Below the pieces are notes generated by a model. That model saw only the letters and a list, made by a program, of their open reading frames with translations, did no database searches and was not told where the DNA came from. A stretch of 64,000 bases of DNA from assembly GCA_050290865.1 (NCBI GenBank), contig JBNKIW010000016.1, positions 21,545 to 85,544 of the forward strand, written 5' to 3'. Shown here in pieces: positions 9,192-17,894 of this stretch. A program made the translations under genes and the position numbers. This stretch comes from JARRLC01 sp050290865. GTDB taxonomy: Bacteria > Pseudomonadota > Alphaproteobacteria > Rhizobiales > Rhodomicrobiaceae. The first letter of the stretch is position 1. Every line of letters begins with the position of its first letter.

Positions 9192-9800
9192 TTACCGCGA
9201 AAGCCATTCAATATCGCGCAGATAGCCTAGAAGCGGCAGGAGCGGCAAACCAATTATGGTGAAATGATCACCCTCGATGGCAGAAAAGAGCTGGATGCCG
9301 CGTCCTTCGATACGGTAGCCACCCACCGACTGCAGCATCGCGTCGCCTTCGCTGCGGCAATAGTCATCGAGAAAGGCGTCCGTGAAGGTGCGCATCGTCA
9401 GCCGCGCGCGGTCGAGATGTTGCCACAGCACGCGGCCGCCTCGCGCAACGCACAGCGCGGAGGTGAGGGTATGCGTCCGGCCGCGCAAGGCCAGGAGCTG
9501 CTCGCGGGCGGCGGCAAGCGTGGGCGGCTTGTATTGAAGGAGGCCCTCGCAATCCATCACCTGATCGGCGCCGAGCACCAGCGCTTCTACGTGCCGCGCA
9601 CTGACATCCTTCGCCTTGGCGGCGGCGAGCAGGAGCGCTAGCCCACCCGCGTCAACGCGCTCGGCCCGGAATCCGGCTTCCGCCTCCAGCGCGCGCTCAT
9701 CCACAGCCGCGGGTTCCTGACGGAAGGCGAGCTTCGCATCCCGGAGGATGGCGGCGCGCCCCGCGCTGGCGGAGGCGAGGATCAGGTCGGCGCCGTTCAT
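9192..9800 (-). CDS. Maf family nucleoside triphosphate pyrophosphatase
   Basis: The 202-residue product has the Maf opening LILASASAGRAAIL, the ALVLGADQV segment with the catalytic Asp, and the AIEGDHFTIIGLPL tail. Maf proteins hydrolyse modified or canonical NTPs (dTTP, UTP, m7GTP) to monophosphates, cleaning the nucleotide pool. It has a 4-bp ATGA overlap with the upstream PPSR gene. The same maf position beside the origin is known in Caulobacter. Confidence 0.92.
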   Translation of the reverse strand: MNGADLILASASAGRAAILRDAKLAFRQEPAAVDERALEAEAGFRAERVDAGGLALLLAAAKAKDVSARHVEALVLGADQVMDCEGLLQYKPPTLAAAREQLLALRGRTHTLTSALCVARGGRVLWQHLDRARLTMRTFTDAFLDDYCRSEGDAMLQSVGGYRIEGRGIQLFSAIEGDHFTIIGLPLLPLLGYLRDIEWLSR

Positions 9801-10666
9801 CCCTCGCCTTTCCGGTCTTCAAAGGCACGGATGATGGCCGCCGCAGTTTCCTCGATGGAGCGCCGCGTCACGTCGATCACCTGCCACTGATGACGCGCGC
9901 AGAGGCGCCGCGTGAACGCGATTTCCTCCATGATCAGCTCGGCATTGACGTAATCCTGATTGCCCACATCATTCATCCCCAGGAGACGGTTGCGCCGGAT
10001 TTCCGACAGGCGCTGCGCACTGGCCACCAACCCGACGACGAGAACGCCGCGCAACTGCTCCAGCTTCGGCGGCGGCGGGATGCGCGGCACGAGCGAGACA
10101 TTCGCCGTCTTGAAGCCGCGATTGGCGAGATAGAGGCTCGTCGGCGTCTTCGAGGTGCGGCTGGCTCCGATCAGCACGATATCCGCCTTGTCGAGATCGG
10201 TGGTGCGCTGGCCATCGTCATGCGCGAGCGTGAAATTCACAGCCTCGATGCGGGTGAAATATTCGAGGTCGAGCACGTGCTGGCCGCCGACGACCGGCGT
10301 GGACGGCGTGCCGAGATAGGCCTCGAACACCTTCAGGAGCGGCGCGAGCACGGCAACGCACGGGATGTTCATCGCCTCGCACTGCCGTTCCAGATCGAGA
10401 CCCAGCTCGCGGTTGACGATGGTGTAGAGCACGACCCCGGGCGAGGCTTCAATCTGCTGAACGACGCGGTCGAGGTGCCTCTTGTTGCGCACGAAGGGGT
10501 GCGAGTGCTTCAGTGCCCGCACGCCCGAATATTGGACCGCCGCGGCCTTCGCGATCGCCGCGAGCGTCTCACCGGAGGCGTCGGACACCATGTGCACGTG
10601 GAAAAACTTCCGCGGGTCTTTGGCGGGCTGTTGATAAGTCGCCACTTTGGTGCGGGTGTGCTCCAT
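9797..10666 (-). CDS. PPSR family kinase/pyrophosphorylase (DUF299)
   Basis: The protein has 289 residues. It carries HMVSDASGETL near the N-terminus and the diagnostic loop GASRTSKTPTSLYL (about residues 167-180). Members regulate phosphoenolpyruvate synthase or pyruvate phosphate dikinase by ADP-dependent phosphorylation and Pi-dependent dephosphorylation of a Thr; the target enzyme is not in this window. ATG 10666 has an AGGAGGGAG ribosome site; the in-frame ORF continues far upstream across the hemE gene on the other strand and is not coding there. It is the first gene of the operon flanking the candidate origin. Confidence 0.92.
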   Translation of the reverse strand: MEHTRTKVATYQQPAKDPRKFFHVHMVSDASGETLAAIAKAAAVQYSGVRALKHSHPFVRNKRHLDRVVQQIEASPGVVLYTIVNRELGLDLERQCEAMNIPCVAVLAPLLKVFEAYLGTPSTPVVGGQHVLDLEYFTRIEAVNFTLAHDDGQRTTDLDKADIVLIGASRTSKTPTSLYLANRGFKTANVSLVPRIPPPPKLEQLRGVLVVGLVASAQRLSEIRRNRLLGMNDVGNQDYVNAELIMEEIAFTRRLCARHQWQVIDVTRRSIEETAAAIIRAFEDRKGEG

Positions 10667-11044
10667 TATGGGAAAACTCCCTCCTGAGTCCCTAACGCCA
10701 ATCAAAAACGTATCCACAATATCGCATTCCGGGACGGCCCAATCTCGCTCCAACCGGTAATTTTGGAAAGCATGATTTTCGCCACGTTTTGTCAGCGAGG
10801 TTGAGCATCGGTTGTCCTCACGATATACAATGAAGCCGCCCGCATAACATATTGCCGGTCCAGGCGGATTTCCATAAGCACACAGAGGGATCCGCAACAG
10901 GGACCTGTGCGGCGCTCTGCGTCTGGCCGGAATTGTCATTGGCCTGTAGACAAGCTGGTGAAGCCTGGGAATGTTCACAATCCACGGCCAATAAAAAACA
11001 ATTAAAAAAAGAAAGAAACTTTTAGATTGGGAAAAGGGTTTGCG
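10667..11044. other. oriC: Candidate chromosomal replication origin (oriC); divergent PPSR/hemE intergenic region
   Basis: This 378-bp gap has no open reading frame of interest. Seen in sequence: a near-consensus DnaA box GTATCCACA at 10710-10718 (8 of 9 to TTATCCACA), weaker matches around 10971-10987, a GANTC methylation site at 10686-10690, and a strongly A+T-rich tract at about 10990-11026, which stands out in this GC-rich DNA. Known: in Caulobacter, Rickettsia and Sinorhizobium the origin lies beside hemE, and in Caulobacter the other flank is the PPSR-maf-aroE-coaE-dnaQ block found here. The call rests mainly on synteny; it also holds the divergent promoters of both flanking genes. Confidence 0.65.
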
Positions 11045-12094
11045 ATGGATTTGAGCACGACCGACACCGCCCACACGCCGGACTTCATCAAGGTTCTCAA
11101 GGGAGAAACGGTTTCCAGAACGCCCATGTGGCTCATGCGGCAGGCGGGACGCTACCTGCCGGAGTATCGGGAATTGCGTGCCAAGGCAGCCGGCTTCCTC
11201 GACCTCTGCTACCGGCCTGACTGGGCTGCCGAAATCACCCTCCAGCCCATCCACCGTTTCGGTTTCGATGCAGCCATATTGTTTGCAGATATCCTGAATG
11301 TGCCGGACGCGCTTGGCCAGAAAGTAGCCTTCGAGGAAGGCCACGGGCCGCGTCTCGAAGGCGGTGATCCGAAATCCGTACTCGCACGCCTCGACCGGCA
11401 GGCGACGGGCCCCAAATTCAACCTCATCTTCGAAACCGTGGAGCGTGTGCGTGCCGGGCTTCCGGGCGGAACCGCGTTGATCGGTTTTTGCGGCGCGCCA
11501 TGGACGGTCGCCACCTACATGATCGCTGGCCGCGGCACGCCCGACCAGGCTCCGGCGCGGCTTGCGGCTTATCGCGATCCGGAGAATTTTGCCCGGCTTA
11601 TCAATCTGCTGGCCGATGTATCGGTGGACTATCTGTCCGGGCAAATCAGTGCCGGCGCGATGGCCGTGCAGATCTTCGACAGCTGGGCAGGCGTGCTGCC
11701 CGACGATCAGTTCCAGCGCTGGGTCGTCGAACCGACGGTGAAAATGGTGCGCGAAATCAAGGCGCGGCATCCCGGCGTTCCCGTCATCGGTTTCCCGCGC
11801 GGAGCCGGACCGCTCGGCGAGACCTATCTCCGCATGACCGGCGTCGACGGCGTGGGCTGCGACACCGCGATGCCCCTCGGCTACATGCGGCAAAAACTTG
11901 CGCCGTTGTCCGCCGTGCAGGGAAATCTTGATCCGTTGCTACTTGTGGCTGGCGGGCACTTGCTAGAATCGCGGGTCGGGGACATTATGGCGGCGCTTGA
12001 AGGTACCCGGCATATCTTCAACCTTGGGCATGGAATTCTGCCGGAAACACCCGTTGAGCACGTCGCCCGGCTCGTCGAGCTGGTGCGGGCCTGA
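11045..12094 (+). CDS. hemE: Uroporphyrinogen decarboxylase
   Basis: HemE removes four carboxyl groups from uroporphyrinogen III to form coproporphyrinogen III in heme synthesis. The 349-residue protein has the N-terminal signature PMWLMRQAGRYLPEYR (near residues 28-43), the ILFADILNVPDALG segment with the catalytic Asp, and GFCGAPWTVATYM. AAAAGGG lies 7 bp before ATG 11045; a TTG at 11027 is in frame but has no support. hemJ follows after 17 bp, giving a heme pair. Confidence 0.96.
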   Translation: MDLSTTDTAHTPDFIKVLKGETVSRTPMWLMRQAGRYLPEYRELRAKAAGFLDLCYRPDWAAEITLQPIHRFGFDAAILFADILNVPDALGQKVAFEEGHGPRLEGGDPKSVLARLDRQATGPKFNLIFETVERVRAGLPGGTALIGFCGAPWTVATYMIAGRGTPDQAPARLAAYRDPENFARLINLLADVSVDYLSGQISAGAMAVQIFDSWAGVLPDDQFQRWVVEPTVKMVREIKARHPGVPVIGFPRGAGPLGETYLRMTGVDGVGCDTAMPLGYMRQKLAPLSAVQGNLDPLLLVAGGHLLESRVGDIMAALEGTRHIFNLGHGILPETPVEHVARLVELVRA

Positions 12095-12111
12095 CGGCGT
12101 CCGGGGGGCTT

Positions 12112-12558
12112 ATGGAACTGCCTGCAGAGTGGTATCTCTGGGTTAAATCCTTTCATTTGGTCGCCGTCATCGCGTGGATGGTGGGCATGTTCTACATGCC
12201 GCGGCTGTTCGTTTATCACTGCCGCGCCAAGCCCGGCTCGGAGATGTCCGAGACGTTCAAGATCATGGAGCGCCGCCTGATGCGGATCATCGTCAACCCG
12301 GCGATGATGGTGGCGTGGAGCCTCGGGCTCCTCATGATTTTCGGGTTCGGGATCATCGATTTGATGGCGCCCTGGCTCCATATCAAGCTGACGCTGGTGA
12401 CCATCCTGTCCGGCTTTCACGGCATGCTGTCCATATGGCGGCGTGATTTCGAGGCCGACCGCAACACGCATTCCGAGCGCTTCTACCGGATTATCAACGA
12501 ACTGCCGACGTTGCTGATGATCGGTATCGTGATCATGGTCATCGTCAAGCCGCTGTAG
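12112..12558 (+). CDS. hemJ: Protoporphyrinogen IX oxidase HemJ
   Basis: HemJ is a small heme-binding membrane enzyme that oxidises protoporphyrinogen IX to protoporphyrin IX, replacing HemG/HemY in most Alphaproteobacteria. The 148-residue product has four membrane segments, an early conserved His in KSFHLVAVIAWMVGMFYMPRLFVYH, and LHIKLTLVTILSGFHG. It forms a heme pair with hemE just upstream. Confidence 0.94.
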   Translation: MELPAEWYLWVKSFHLVAVIAWMVGMFYMPRLFVYHCRAKPGSEMSETFKIMERRLMRIIVNPAMMVAWSLGLLMIFGFGIIDLMAPWLHIKLTLVTILSGFHGMLSIWRRDFEADRNTHSERFYRIINELPTLLMIGIVIMVIVKPL

Positions 12559-12822
12559 TGACGTGGTATTACCGGGCGTAGAAACTGCTGCTTCCTTTGC
12601 AGCCGTTTGTTTGCTATAGTTGAGTCGTAATCTTCTTCTTGGCCGATAAATCTGACCCTTTCAGCCTGCCTGGGAGACAGGTGTCGTGTGGCTCTACAGG
12701 TCGCATGGACAACCTCCCCCGAAGCGGGATCGGCGTTTCGTAATGCTCCCCAACCTTCAGTCGCGCCACCCAAGGCGCGCTTCCTCTTATTTGCCCCCTA
12801 CCAGAGTTCGGAGTGATCCCGA

Positions 12823-14088
12823 ATGCAAGATATGAGACTTGAAGACCTCAAGGCAAAGACTCCGACGGAGTTGCTGAGTTTCGCTGAGGAGGTCGAAGTT
12901 GAAAACGCCGGCACGCTGCGCAAGCAGGAGCTGATGTTCGCGATTTTGAAGCAGCTCGCGTCCAAGGATATCGATATCACCGGCGTCGGTGTTGTTGAAG
13001 TGTTGCAGGACGGATTTGGTTTCCTCCGCTCTCCCGACGCAAACTACCTTCCCGGCCCTGATGACATCTATGTCAGTCCCAGCCAGATCCGCCGCTTCGG
13101 CCTGCGCACCGGCGACACCGTCGAGGGGCAGATCCGAAGTCCGAAAGAGGGTGAACGCTATTTCGCGCTCCTCAAGGTCAACAAGATCAATTTCGACGAG
13201 CCGGAAAAGACCCGGCACAAGATCAATTTCGACAATCTCACCCCGCTCTATCCGGATGAATGGCTGGAGATGGAGGTGCAGAATCCCGAATTGAAGGATC
13301 TGAGCGGCCGCGTGATCGATATCGTGGCGCCGCTTGGCAAGGGCCAGCGCGGCCTGATCGTGGCGCCGCCGCGCACCGGCAAGACCGTGTTCCTGCAGAA
13401 CATCGCGCATTCCATCACCACCAACCACCCCGAATGCTACCTGATCGTGCTCCTGATCGACGAGCGTCCGGAAGAGGTGACGGACATGCAGCGCTCGGTG
13501 AATGGCGAGGTGATATCCTCAACATTCGACGAACCCGCCTCGCGGCATGTGCAAGTCGCGGAAATGGTGATCGAGAAGGCCAAGCGCCTCGTCGAGCACA
13601 AGAAGGACGTGGTGATTCTGCTCGACTCGATCACGCGCCTGGGCCGCGCCTACAACACCGTGGTGCCCTCCTCCGGCAAGGTGCTGACCGGCGGCGTGGA
13701 CGCCAACGCCCTGCAACGGCCGAAGCGCTTCTTCGGCGCGGCGCGCAATATCGAGGAGGGCGGGTCGCTGACGATCATCGCGACGGCGCTCATCGAGACG
13801 GGCAGCCGCATGGACGAGGTGATCTTCGAAGAGTTCAAGGGCACCGGCAACTCGGAGCTCATTCTCGACCGCAAGGTCGCGGACAAGCGCGTCTTCCCGG
13901 CTATCGACATTTCGCGTTCCGGCACCCGCAAAGAGGAACTGCTGGTCGCCGGCCCGCAGCTCAAGAAGATGTTTGTGCTCCGGCGCATCCTCAACCCGAT
14001 GGGGACGATGGACGCCATTGAGTTCCTGCTCGACAAGCTGCGCCAGACCAAGAACAACGACGATTTCTTCGACTCGATGAATACGTGA
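12823..14088 (+). CDS. rho: Transcription termination factor Rho
   Basis: Rho is the hexameric RNA helicase that ends transcription of untranslated RNA. The 421-residue protein has an N-terminal helical cap, the RNA-binding cold-shock-like domain (VLQDGFGFLRSPDANYLPGPDDIYVSPSQIRRFGLRTGD), the Walker A APPRTGKT near residue 185, LIDERPEEVTDM and LDSITRLGRAYN. It is of normal length. GGAG lies 9 bp before ATG 12823. The 264-bp leader between hemJ and rho is fairly long, as is common for rho, which can autoregulate, but no specific element was identified. Confidence 0.98.
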   Translation: MQDMRLEDLKAKTPTELLSFAEEVEVENAGTLRKQELMFAILKQLASKDIDITGVGVVEVLQDGFGFLRSPDANYLPGPDDIYVSPSQIRRFGLRTGDTVEGQIRSPKEGERYFALLKVNKINFDEPEKTRHKINFDNLTPLYPDEWLEMEVQNPELKDLSGRVIDIVAPLGKGQRGLIVAPPRTGKTVFLQNIAHSITTNHPECYLIVLLIDERPEEVTDMQRSVNGEVISSTFDEPASRHVQVAEMVIEKAKRLVEHKKDVVILLDSITRLGRAYNTVVPSSGKVLTGGVDANALQRPKRFFGAARNIEEGGSLTIIATALIETGSRMDEVIFEEFKGTGNSELILDRKVADKRVFPAIDISRSGTRKEELLVAGPQLKKMFVLRRILNPMGTMDAIEFLLDKLRQTKNNDDFFDSMNT

Positions 14089-14307
14089 TCGCCGCCGGTC
14101 TGTCGTCTGCGGTGCGGTTCGCTTCGTAGGCATAACCCCGCATATCGCCTGTCCTCCGAACAGGTTGGCGTCCCGTGATGCTTGCCAGTGCGGGCGCAAT
14201 TGCCTATGCCTTTGCGGGCGGCAGTTCCTTGCCGTCTTCGATATCTCCGTGCTCGCCATGCGGCCCTTCCCGGGCGTGATCGTTCGCCCCCAATCGGAGC
14301 AAGACAT

Positions 14308-15297
14308 ATGACCTTGAAAGCCCCTGTACGTGTTGCCGTGACCGGTGCTGCCGGACAAATCGGTTATGCTCTCCTGTTCCGCATCGCTTCCGGCGACATG
14401 CTCGGCAAGGATCAGCCGGTAATCCTGCAACTGCTCGAAATCACGCCCGCGCTGCCCGCGCTGGAGGGTGTGATCATGGAGCTGAACGACTGCGCCTTCC
14501 CGCTGCTGCACGGCGTGACCGCGAGCGACGATCCGAATGAGGCTTTCAAGGACGTGGACTACGCGCTTCTGGTCGGCGCCCGTCCGCGCGGGCCGGGCAT
14601 GGAGCGCAAGGACCTGCTGGAGGCCAACGGCGCGATCTTCCTGCCGCAGGGCAAGGCGCTGAATGCGCACGCCAAGCGCGGCGTGAAAGTGCTTGTCGTC
14701 GGCAATCCCGCGAACACCAACGCGCTGATCGCGCAAGCGAATGCGCCTGACCTCGACCCGAAGTGTTTTACGGCCATGCTGCGGCTCGATCACAACCGGG
14801 CGATCAGCCAGCTTGCCGAGAAGACGGCTGCGTTGAGCACGGATGTAAAGAAGGTCATCGTCTGGGGCAATCACTCCTCGACGCAATATCCCGACATCCA
14901 TTACGCCACCGTGAAGGGCCAGGCGGCGCTGATGCTCGTCGATCAGCAATGGTACGAAGGCACCTTCATCCCCGTCGTGCAGCAGCGCGGTGCGGCGATC
15001 ATCAAGGCGCGCGGCGCGTCTTCGGCGGCTTCCGCGGCATCGGCGGCCATCGATCACATGCGGTCCTGGACGCTCGGCACGGCGGAGGACGACTGGGTGT
15101 CGATGGGTATTCCGTCCGACGGTTCCTACGGCATCGAGCCGGGGATCATCTACGGTTATCCGGTGCGCTGCAGAGACGGCGCCTACGAGATCGTGCAAGG
15201 GCTGGCGATCAGCGATTTCTCGCGGCAGCGCATGAACGCCACGGCGACGGAACTGCGTGAGGAACGCGCGGCCGTCGAGCACCTGTTCACAAAGTAG
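14308..15297 (+). CDS. mdh: Malate dehydrogenase, type 2 (cytosolic-like)
   Basis: This enzyme interconverts malate and oxaloacetate with NAD. The 329-residue product has the NAD loop GAAGQIG at residues 13-19, the GARPRGPGMERKDLL active-site loop, VGNPANTNALI, LDHNRA and the catalytic-His motif WGNHSSTQYPD. These are features of the cytosolic-like MDH family rather than the lactate-dehydrogenase-like MDH usual beside sucCD in Alphaproteobacteria. GGAG precedes ATG 14308 by 9 bp. It is a single-gene unit, and the 219 bp upstream hold no clear signal. Confidence 0.93.
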   Translation: MTLKAPVRVAVTGAAGQIGYALLFRIASGDMLGKDQPVILQLLEITPALPALEGVIMELNDCAFPLLHGVTASDDPNEAFKDVDYALLVGARPRGPGMERKDLLEANGAIFLPQGKALNAHAKRGVKVLVVGNPANTNALIAQANAPDLDPKCFTAMLRLDHNRAISQLAEKTAALSTDVKKVIVWGNHSSTQYPDIHYATVKGQAALMLVDQQWYEGTFIPVVQQRGAAIIKARGASSAASAASAAIDHMRSWTLGTAEDDWVSMGIPSDGSYGIEPGIIYGYPVRCRDGAYEIVQGLAISDFSRQRMNATATELREERAAVEHLFTK

Positions 15298-15349
15298 GAT
15301 GGTTCCGATTCTGTCCCGGCCGGGTCCACCCGGCTGGGCGGGCTTCGAT

Positions 15350-16033
15350 TTAGAAGTTTGCCACGCCGGTGTAGAAATACCGCCCGAGACCAAGGGTGAA
15401 GATCAGGTTGCCGTAAAGCGCGTGCTCGATCACCACGGCCCAGTAGGACCGCGTGCGCTCATAGCGCCATGCGAACAGCACGCCGCCGAAGAAGCTGATG
15501 ACCAGCGACGGCAGGGCACCGAAAATGATGTGCCCGAAGGAAAACAGCACAGCGTTCAGCGCGACTGCCGCCTGTCCATCGCTGGCGAACAGCGGCCGGT
15601 AGCGGTGGAAGAAGAAGACGCGAAACATGAGCTCCTGCGCCGTGACTGAGATCAGCGGATAGAGCACCATCACCATCAGCCAGATGTGGGGCAGGGTGCG
15701 CGGGAAGAGCAGGAAATGCTGCGGGCCTGTGGCGACCCAGGCATAGGCCGCGAGCAGCGGCGCGGCGATGGCGAATGTGGCCAGGATGCCCGCCAGATCG
15801 CGGAAGCGCACGCCGGTGGTCAGCGTTTCCCGCCAGGAGAATGTGCGCTGAAGAGTGAGCACGAGGATGAACAGCACCGACAGGGGCAGCATCACCGTGA
15901 AGAGCGGAACGCGATGGTAATGAATGAGGCTGTAGAGCGCGATCGGCGCGCCGACATAGAACGCGAGCTGCTCCATCGTCAGCCATGCCCGCCGCCTGTG
16001 CGAAACCCGCGCGCCCGCGTCTTCCGCGCTCAT
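15350..16033 (-). CDS. CPBP-type intramembrane protease-like protein
   Basis: This 227-residue integral membrane protein has about six hydrophobic segments. It carries the three CPBP/Abi motifs in order: QELMFR (first Glu of EExxxR replaced by Gln), FSFGH (FxxxH), and a final HALYGN. CPBP members are glutamic-type intramembrane proteases related to Rce1; no substrate can be inferred. The ATG at 16033 overlaps the yidD stop by 4 bp, suggesting translational coupling. Confidence 0.82.
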   Translation of the reverse strand: MSAEDAGARVSHRRRAWLTMEQLAFYVGAPIALYSLIHYHRVPLFTVMLPLSVLFILVLTLQRTFSWRETLTTGVRFRDLAGILATFAIAAPLLAAYAWVATGPQHFLLFPRTLPHIWLMVMVLYPLISVTAQELMFRVFFFHRYRPLFASDGQAAVALNAVLFSFGHIIFGALPSLVISFFGGVLFAWRYERTRSYWAVVIEHALYGNLIFTLGLGRYFYTGVANF

Positions 16034-16344
16034 GCGGCGTCCTCGTGGCCTGGGCCGCCGTGCGTGTGCCGCAGGTGGTGCGCACGCCAGCGCCCATAGC
16101 TCCACGGCGCCCAGGGATAGTGTTCATGCCGGATATCGGGGGCGGGGTCGAAGCCGCTCGTTCCCCAGGGATGGCACCGCGACAGGCGGGAAACGGTCAG
16201 CCAGAACCCGCGCCACGCGCCGTTGGTGTCGATGGCGTCGAGGGCGTATTCCGAGCAGGTGGGCAGGTGGCGGCAGCGCTGCCCGATGAGCGGCGACAGC
16301 GTGTAGCGGTAGACGAGGACGGGCAGCTTCAGGCCGATGGCCAT
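16030..16344 (-). CDS. yidD: Membrane protein insertion efficiency factor YidD
   Basis: YidD is a small membrane-associated protein that aids YidC-dependent insertion. The 104-residue form starting at ATG 16344 holds the whole family signature: YRYTLSPLIGQRCRHLPTCSEYALDAI, a GxxxGxxLxxxRLxRCHPWG stretch and GFDPAP. A GTG at about 16380 is an alternative start. As in Rhizobiales it sits apart from rnpA, here beside a NifU-like gene and folE. Confidence 0.92.
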   Translation of the reverse strand: MAIGLKLPVLVYRYTLSPLIGQRCRHLPTCSEYALDAIDTNGAWRGFWLTVSRLSRCHPWGTSGFDPAPDIRHEHYPWAPWSYGRWRAHHLRHTHGGPGHEDAA

Positions 16345-16510
16345 GACTTTGCCGAAAACCGTGGCGGACTTGGGCACGCGCCATTTCCTCGATTGATGAG
16401 CGGGGGTTCCAACCCGGACAATGGGTGGGCCGGCCTCCTGACACAAGGCCGCCGCGATGAAAAAGCACTGTCGGCGTGTCTTGGTCTTCTTCCCCATATT
16501 TCAGGTGGAA

Positions 16511-16966
16511 TCAACCTGCTGTGGCCGAAGACCGCCGCGCCTCGATCTGCCGGAGGGCGTCCTCGACAGCGTCGAAAACCAGGAGCGTCGAAGCGTGTCG
16601 AGCCCTGTAGCCGCGGACCGGCTCCAGCACAGCGAGGTCAGCCCATTTGCCCGATGGCGGTTCGCCGCCTTCCTTGAGCATCCGGCGCATCTGCCGCCCC
16701 GCGGCGCGCAGTTCCTCGGCCGTCGAGCCGATGATATGCACCCCGATGACGGCTGCCGATGTCTGGCCCAGCAGGCAGGCGCGCACCTCCTGCCCGTACT
16801 CCGTGACGACGCCGTTAACCATACTGACATCGACGGTAATCCGCGAGCCGCAGAGCTTTGAATGGGCGGTCGCCGTCGCGTCGGGCGAGGCGAGGCGCGC
16901 GGTATGTGGTATGTGAGCCGCCAGCTCAAGAATTCGTTCGTTGTAAAGCTCGTCGAGATTGACCAT
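16511..16966 (-). CDS. NifU/IscU-like iron-sulfur scaffold-related protein
   Basis: This 151-residue protein has an IscU fold pattern. Cys39 (KLCGSR) and Cys64 (RACLLGQTSA) match the first two scaffold cysteines of IscU. At the third site IscU has His-Cys-Ser, but this protein has His124-Ala125-Ser126, and the Asp that follows the first Cys in IscU is Ser41. Cluster assembly on it is therefore uncertain. ATG 16966 gives the normal family start. It is divergent from folE. Similar genes beside folE and yidD occur in other Alphaproteobacteria. Confidence 0.82.
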   Translation of the reverse strand: MVNLDELYNERILELAAHIPHTARLASPDATATAHSKLCGSRITVDVSMVNGVVTEYGQEVRACLLGQTSAAVIGVHIIGSTAEELRAAGRQMRRMLKEGGEPPSGKWADLAVLEPVRGYRARHASTLLVFDAVEDALRQIEARRSSATAG

Positions 16967-17183
16967 GATTGCGACCACTGGGGCGGCTTGCTTGAAGCAC
17001 GCTGCCGGTAACGTTATATCACGCCTTATGTTCCGTATCTGTGCAGAACCCGTGACGGACAGGACGGCCATAATGTAGGGTGGCCAGGACAATACGGCAA
17101 TTCGCTCCTGATGAATCCACGCCGGAACCGGAGCGCGGCCGTGCCGCCTGCGGCAGCAGACCGGCCGACAGTATGAGGCCGCG

Positions 17184-17888
17184 ATGACAAAAGACAAATC
17201 CGGTGGCCTGCAGCCGGGGAACAGCGAAGGTAAGGCGATGGAAACACTCCGTGGAGAGGGGACTGCGCTAAACGGGCACTCCGAGGTTGATGATGCTCAG
17301 GCCGGGCACCCGACGCGGGAGGAAGCCGAGGCGGCGGTGCGGACCCTCATCCGGTTTACGGGTGACGATCCCTCGCGCGAAGGCCTCCAGGACACGCCGC
17401 GCCGCGTGCTCGACGCCTATGCCGAGTTCTTCTCCGGCTATGACCAGAACCCCGTGGACGTCCTGTCGCGCACTTTCGAGGAAGTGCACGGTTATGACGA
17501 TATCGTGATGGTGCGGGACATCCGCCTCGAATCGCACTGTGAGCATCACATGCTGCCCATCATCGGGGTGGCGCATGTCGCTTACCTGCCGGCCAAGCGC
17601 GTTGTGGGTATCTCCAAGCTTGCCCGCGTCGTCGATATCTTCGCCAAGCGCCTGCAGACACAGGAAACCATGACGGCGCAAATCGCCGACGCCATCGAGC
17701 AGGCGCTGAAACCGCGCGGCGTGGCCATCCTCATCGACGCGCTGCATCAGTGCATGACGATTCGCGGTGTGCATAAGACGGACGCATCCACGATCACGAC
17801 GCGATTCACCGGCCTTTTCGCCAAGGATACCGACTGCCGGAACCGTTTCCTGCATATGATCCACGGTTCGCGCGTCGCAGGGGGATAA
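17184..17888 (+). CDS. folE: GTP cyclohydrolase I
   Basis: FolE converts GTP to dihydroneopterin triphosphate, the first step of folate synthesis. The 234-residue product shows GDDPSREGLQDTPRRV, the zinc-binding ESHCEHHMLP motif and HQCMTIRGVHK, which holds the second zinc Cys. The N-terminal 35 residues are not conserved; ATG 17238 is an alternative start with a ribosome-site-like AAGGTAAGG before it. hisI follows after 6 bp. Confidence 0.96.
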   Translation: MTKDKSGGLQPGNSEGKAMETLRGEGTALNGHSEVDDAQAGHPTREEAEAAVRTLIRFTGDDPSREGLQDTPRRVLDAYAEFFSGYDQNPVDVLSRTFEEVHGYDDIVMVRDIRLESHCEHHMLPIIGVAHVAYLPAKRVVGISKLARVVDIFAKRLQTQETMTAQIADAIEQALKPRGVAILIDALHQCMTIRGVHKTDASTITTRFTGLFAKDTDCRNRFLHMIHGSRVAGG

Positions 17889-17894
17889 CGCTGT

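Noticed and set aside
10587..10602. CACGTG-centred sequence near the PPSR start as a parS site
   Set aside because: Only the central six bases and few flanking ones match the consensus, too weak to list.
10667..11893. Upstream extension of the PPSR frame across the hemE region
   Set aside because: The frame is open by chance opposite hemE; family sequence starts at 10666 with a good ribosome site.
12559..12822. Riboswitch or structured leader before rho
   Set aside because: Only short imperfect hairpins are visible and no known riboswitch core was found.
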